Shown here piece after piece: positions 9,791 through 11,448 of a stretch of DNA of 11,448 nucleotides. Origin of the DNA: Conidiobolus incongruus B7586 (lineage: Eukaryota; Entomophthoromycota; Entomophthoromycetes; Entomophthorales; Conidiobolaceae). The notes under the pieces are model-generated. The model saw only the letters and a list, made by a program, of their open reading frames with translations, did no database searches and was not told the DNA's origin. Made by a program: the position numbers and the translations under genes. How positions within the stretch are numbered: position 1 is the stretch's first letter; every line of letters starts with the position of its first letter. The stretch is from positions 1 to 11,448 of the forward strand of contig JNEM01016939.1 in the NCBI GenBank assembly GCA_000697335.1, read 5' to 3'.

Positions 9791-9866
9791 AATCCTTTCA
9801 CAGAAACGCTAAACCTTTCATTTTCTTAAGTTTTAGATTTTCTAACTTAATAATCAATAATCCAAA
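9791..9866 (+). promoter_or_regulatory. pyrimidine-rich 5' leader of the eL30 gene
   Basis: Just upstream of the eL30 ATG the sequence turns pyrimidine-rich (AATCCTTTCACAG, then AAACCTTTCATTTTCTTAAG at 9811-9830), unlike the surrounding A/T-balanced DNA. A C/T-rich leader or start region is common for ribosomal protein genes. CAG at 9801-9803 and TAG at 9835-9837 could also be acceptors of a 5' UTR intron, since ribosomal protein genes of fungi often have a first intron near the start codon. No matching donor is obvious. The transcript start is unknown. Confidence 0.35.
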
Positions 9867-10199
9867 ATGGTGAGCGCTAAGAAGAACAAAAAATCTACCG
9901 AATCTATCAACTCCCGTTTGGCTTTGGTTATGAAGAGTGGTAAATACAACTTGGGTTACCGTTCCACTCTCAAGTCCATCCGTCAAGGTACCGCTAAGTT
10001 AGTTATCATCTCCGGAAACTGCCCTCCTTTGAGAAAGTCCGAAATTGAATACTACGCTATGTTGTCTAAGACTGGTGTCCACCACTACACTGGTAACAAC
10101 ATTGAATTAGGTACCGCTTGTGGTAAATACTACCGTGTTGGTGTCCTCTCCGTCACTGACCCCGGTGATTCCGATATCATCAAGGATAACTCCGAATAA
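9867..10199 (+). CDS. 60S ribosomal protein eL30 (L30e)
   Basis: This uninterrupted 110-residue frame ends in TAA and matches eukaryotic eL30 almost end to end (human eL30 is 115 aa, yeast 105). A basic start (AKKNKKS, 4-10) is followed by [16 protein letters not shown]. The first family signature lies at about 24-48 (S24...G30-Y-R32...R39-Q-G41...K44-LVII). The RNA-binding block [19 protein letters not shown] follows at 50-68, then [22 protein letters not shown] and the closing DPGDSDII (98-105). The fold is L7Ae/L30e/S12e, which binds kink-turn RNA; eL30 sits at the 40S-60S interface of the ribosome. The start is secure: homologues align at Met1 and an in-frame TAA lies at 9858-9860. Codon use is strongly biased (GGT, AAG, TCC, ACC) and G+C is about 40-47% over sampled stretches, as expected for a highly expressed gene. 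No intron interrupts the coding region. Confidence 0.98.
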   Translation: MVSAKKNKKSTESINSRLALVMKSGKYNLGYRSTLKSIRQGTAKLVIISGNCPPLRKSEIEYYAMLSKTGVHHYTGNNIELGTACGKYYRVGVLSVTDPGDSDIIKDNSE

Positions 10200-11448
10200 G
10201 CTGATGTACAAATAGGTTCCAAAACCAATAAAACTTTTGAGAAAGAGGTTTTTGCGAATCAAACCCCATTGAAAATAGCAGATCATCCCAAACTAGCTCT
10301 GTTTCACTATTAGATCCGTCTTTTAATTACTAACACTATTTATATTAACCTTAAATATTTTTAGTGTCTTACTCATATATAGCGTCTTTAAAAATTAGTA
10401 TTAAATACACATATCAATTAATCTTTACTATCGAAAATATCGAATATAAGATACTCATAGTACTTTTGAATTCTATATTAAACATCTTAAAAGTTTTAGA
10501 ATTATTTTAAGATTACCTGGTAATTCTAGATCTATTATACAATTCTCATCAACATTATATTTTATGCATATCTTCTATTTGATTTGTTCCAATTCACATC
10601 TCAGTTGTTGACTAAAGCACCAATTCTCAGACTATTTCTGTAAGTAATCTTTATATTTATACATTTATTGATATGTTTTTAATACATTCTGTTTTGATAT
10701 TTACATTTAAAAATTATTACTAGATTCTATTTATTTTCAATCTATGTAATAATATTTACCAACTTAGTTCGAATCATACGACTAATTTATATTAAGCAAC
10801 AAATGGATATATCATCCATTAACTAATATATGTACACTTATATTCATCTTCAAATTATATTTATTATTATTATTTTAAAGTTTGTTGGTATAATTTAAAT
10901 TCATTTATTTTCAACTCTAATTATAACATTGGAATAAGATAATGATAGGTAAATGCTTATATTTCCAATTGAGTTTATATATCAATTAAAAAATTTATTT
11001 AATATCAATTATCAATTAATTATATCTGATACTTTTAAACCTTGTAATTTTTATAAGCAATTTGTTTTTCATTAATAATCCAAATATTAATTTATTAAAT
11101 ATTCAAATCAAAAATCAAATTTATCAAATAATATTGTAATCAATATTAGGAGTATAATTATACTAATAATTTAAATTCTGATAATTTTGTTCAAAATTAA
11201 TCTTTTATTAAAGGTATTGTTTGATTGAAATTTTTCATATTTAATTGCTTTTAAGAAAAATGATTTTAATTTACCTAGTAATCTTAATCATCATAATATT
11301 TATCACAAATGCTTTTAAATAAATAATTGATTTAAAAATATAAAATTTATAATTAATTTGATATATAATTTTTTAGATTTATATATATTATCAATTATTT
11401 AATAATTTTTTATTTTATTTTTATGAAAAAAATTAAATTTAAAATTTA
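10200..11448. other. AT-rich region downstream of the eL30 gene, no gene supported
   Basis: The first 120 bases after the stop are comparatively G+C-rich and probably include the 3' UTR. Beyond that the sequence becomes very AT-rich again, extreme in the last few hundred bases. It contains a short (TTA)n run near 10861-10874 and a perfect 14-bp palindrome AGTATAATTATACT at 11151-11164. A GTTCGAATC word near 10767-10775 resembles a tRNA T-loop, but the flanking bases do not pair. No coding frame or RNA gene is supported. Confidence 0.65.
10227..10232 (+). terminator. poly(A) signal of the eL30 gene
   Basis: AATAAA lies 28 nt after the stop codon, in a stretch less AT-rich than usual here, so chance is a weaker explanation than elsewhere. 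A tiny hairpin (GGTT-CCAA-AACC, 10215-10226) sits directly before it. A short 3' UTR suits a ribosomal protein mRNA. Confidence 0.5.

Larger units (their letters stand above)
7196..9866. other. divergent intergenic region between the GrpE and eL30 genes
   Basis: These 2.7 kb should hold both promoters, since the genes point away from each other. Apart from the patch near 7309-7350, the inverted repeats at 8201-8240 and 8553-8634 and an (AT)8 run at 8436-8451, I see nothing distinct. A minus-strand open frame of 79 codons (9464-9700) has no ATG at its start, is rich in Asn, Lys, Ile and Leu as AT-rich DNA would yield, and is not called. No tRNA or transposon remnant was recognised. Confidence 0.6.

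Noticed and set aside
9798-9986. Minus-strand frame over the start of the eL30 gene
   Set aside because: Antisense shadow of a highly conserved ribosomal protein gene.
10767-10775. GTTCGAATC as the T-loop of a tRNA gene
   Set aside because: The five bases on each side do not pair to form a T-stem, and no anticodon arm or acceptor stem is present upstream.
11151-11164. 14-bp palindrome AGTATAATTATACT as a binding site
   Set aside because: It is almost all A and T, and palindromes of this kind are expected by chance at the local composition. No gene is nearby downstream.
1-11448. LTR elements, LINEs or other transposons, CRISPR arrays, and a novel multi-gene system
   Set aside because: No reverse transcriptase, integrase or transposase motifs, no long terminal repeats and no regular repeat-spacer array were visible. 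The three genes are unrelated housekeeping genes with large spacers.

Overview
The window looks like nuclear DNA of an AT-rich, early-diverging fungus. It carries three intact housekeeping genes set in very AT-rich non-coding DNA. Coding exons are about 40-47% G+C where I counted (eL30). The first 480 bases hold only about 8% G+C by my count. The six introns are 49-99 nt long, start with GTA and end with TAG, and three carry a CTAAT branch-site-like motif. The standard code fits, with TGA and TAA used as stops. The ribosomal protein is fungal in flavour (a [10 protein letters not shown] block and RVGVLSV near the C-terminus). I cannot settle the lineage from three genes. Glomeromycotina, Entomophthoromycotina, Harpellales and Neocallimastigomycota all contain AT-rich genomes. 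The lack of long homopolymer runs, and a GrpE with an ordinary long mitochondrial presequence, argue mildly against anaerobic gut fungi.

Layout: 1-2640 is non-coding, with no gene I can support. A candidate promoter (CCAAT, a 12-bp palindrome, a TATA-like box, a CRE-like half site) lies at about 2663-2731. At 2981-4914 (+) is a six-exon gene for a 536-residue endophilin-like N-BAR/SH3 protein ending in an unusual Cys/His-rich tail. 4915-6456 is the convergent intergenic region. At 6457-7195 (-) is a two-exon gene for mitochondrial GrpE (229 aa). 7196-9866 is a 2.7-kb divergent intergenic region holding a few weak inverted repeats. At 9867-10199 (+) is an intronless coding region for ribosomal protein eL30 (110 aa). 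10200-11448 is non-coding.

The three genes do not form a pathway: one acts in membrane curvature and actin-linked endocytosis, one in mitochondrial Hsp70 nucleotide exchange, one in the large ribosomal subunit. I see no operon-like arrangement, no tRNA, no rRNA, no CRISPR and no recognisable transposon or virus-derived element. The most interesting item is the C-terminal C-x2-C-x-C...C-x2-C-F-H-x-H module on the endophilin-like protein, whose spacing resembles the short N-terminal Cys motif of the animal actin/myosin-phosphatase regulator MPRIP. Nothing here looks like a new multi-gene system.
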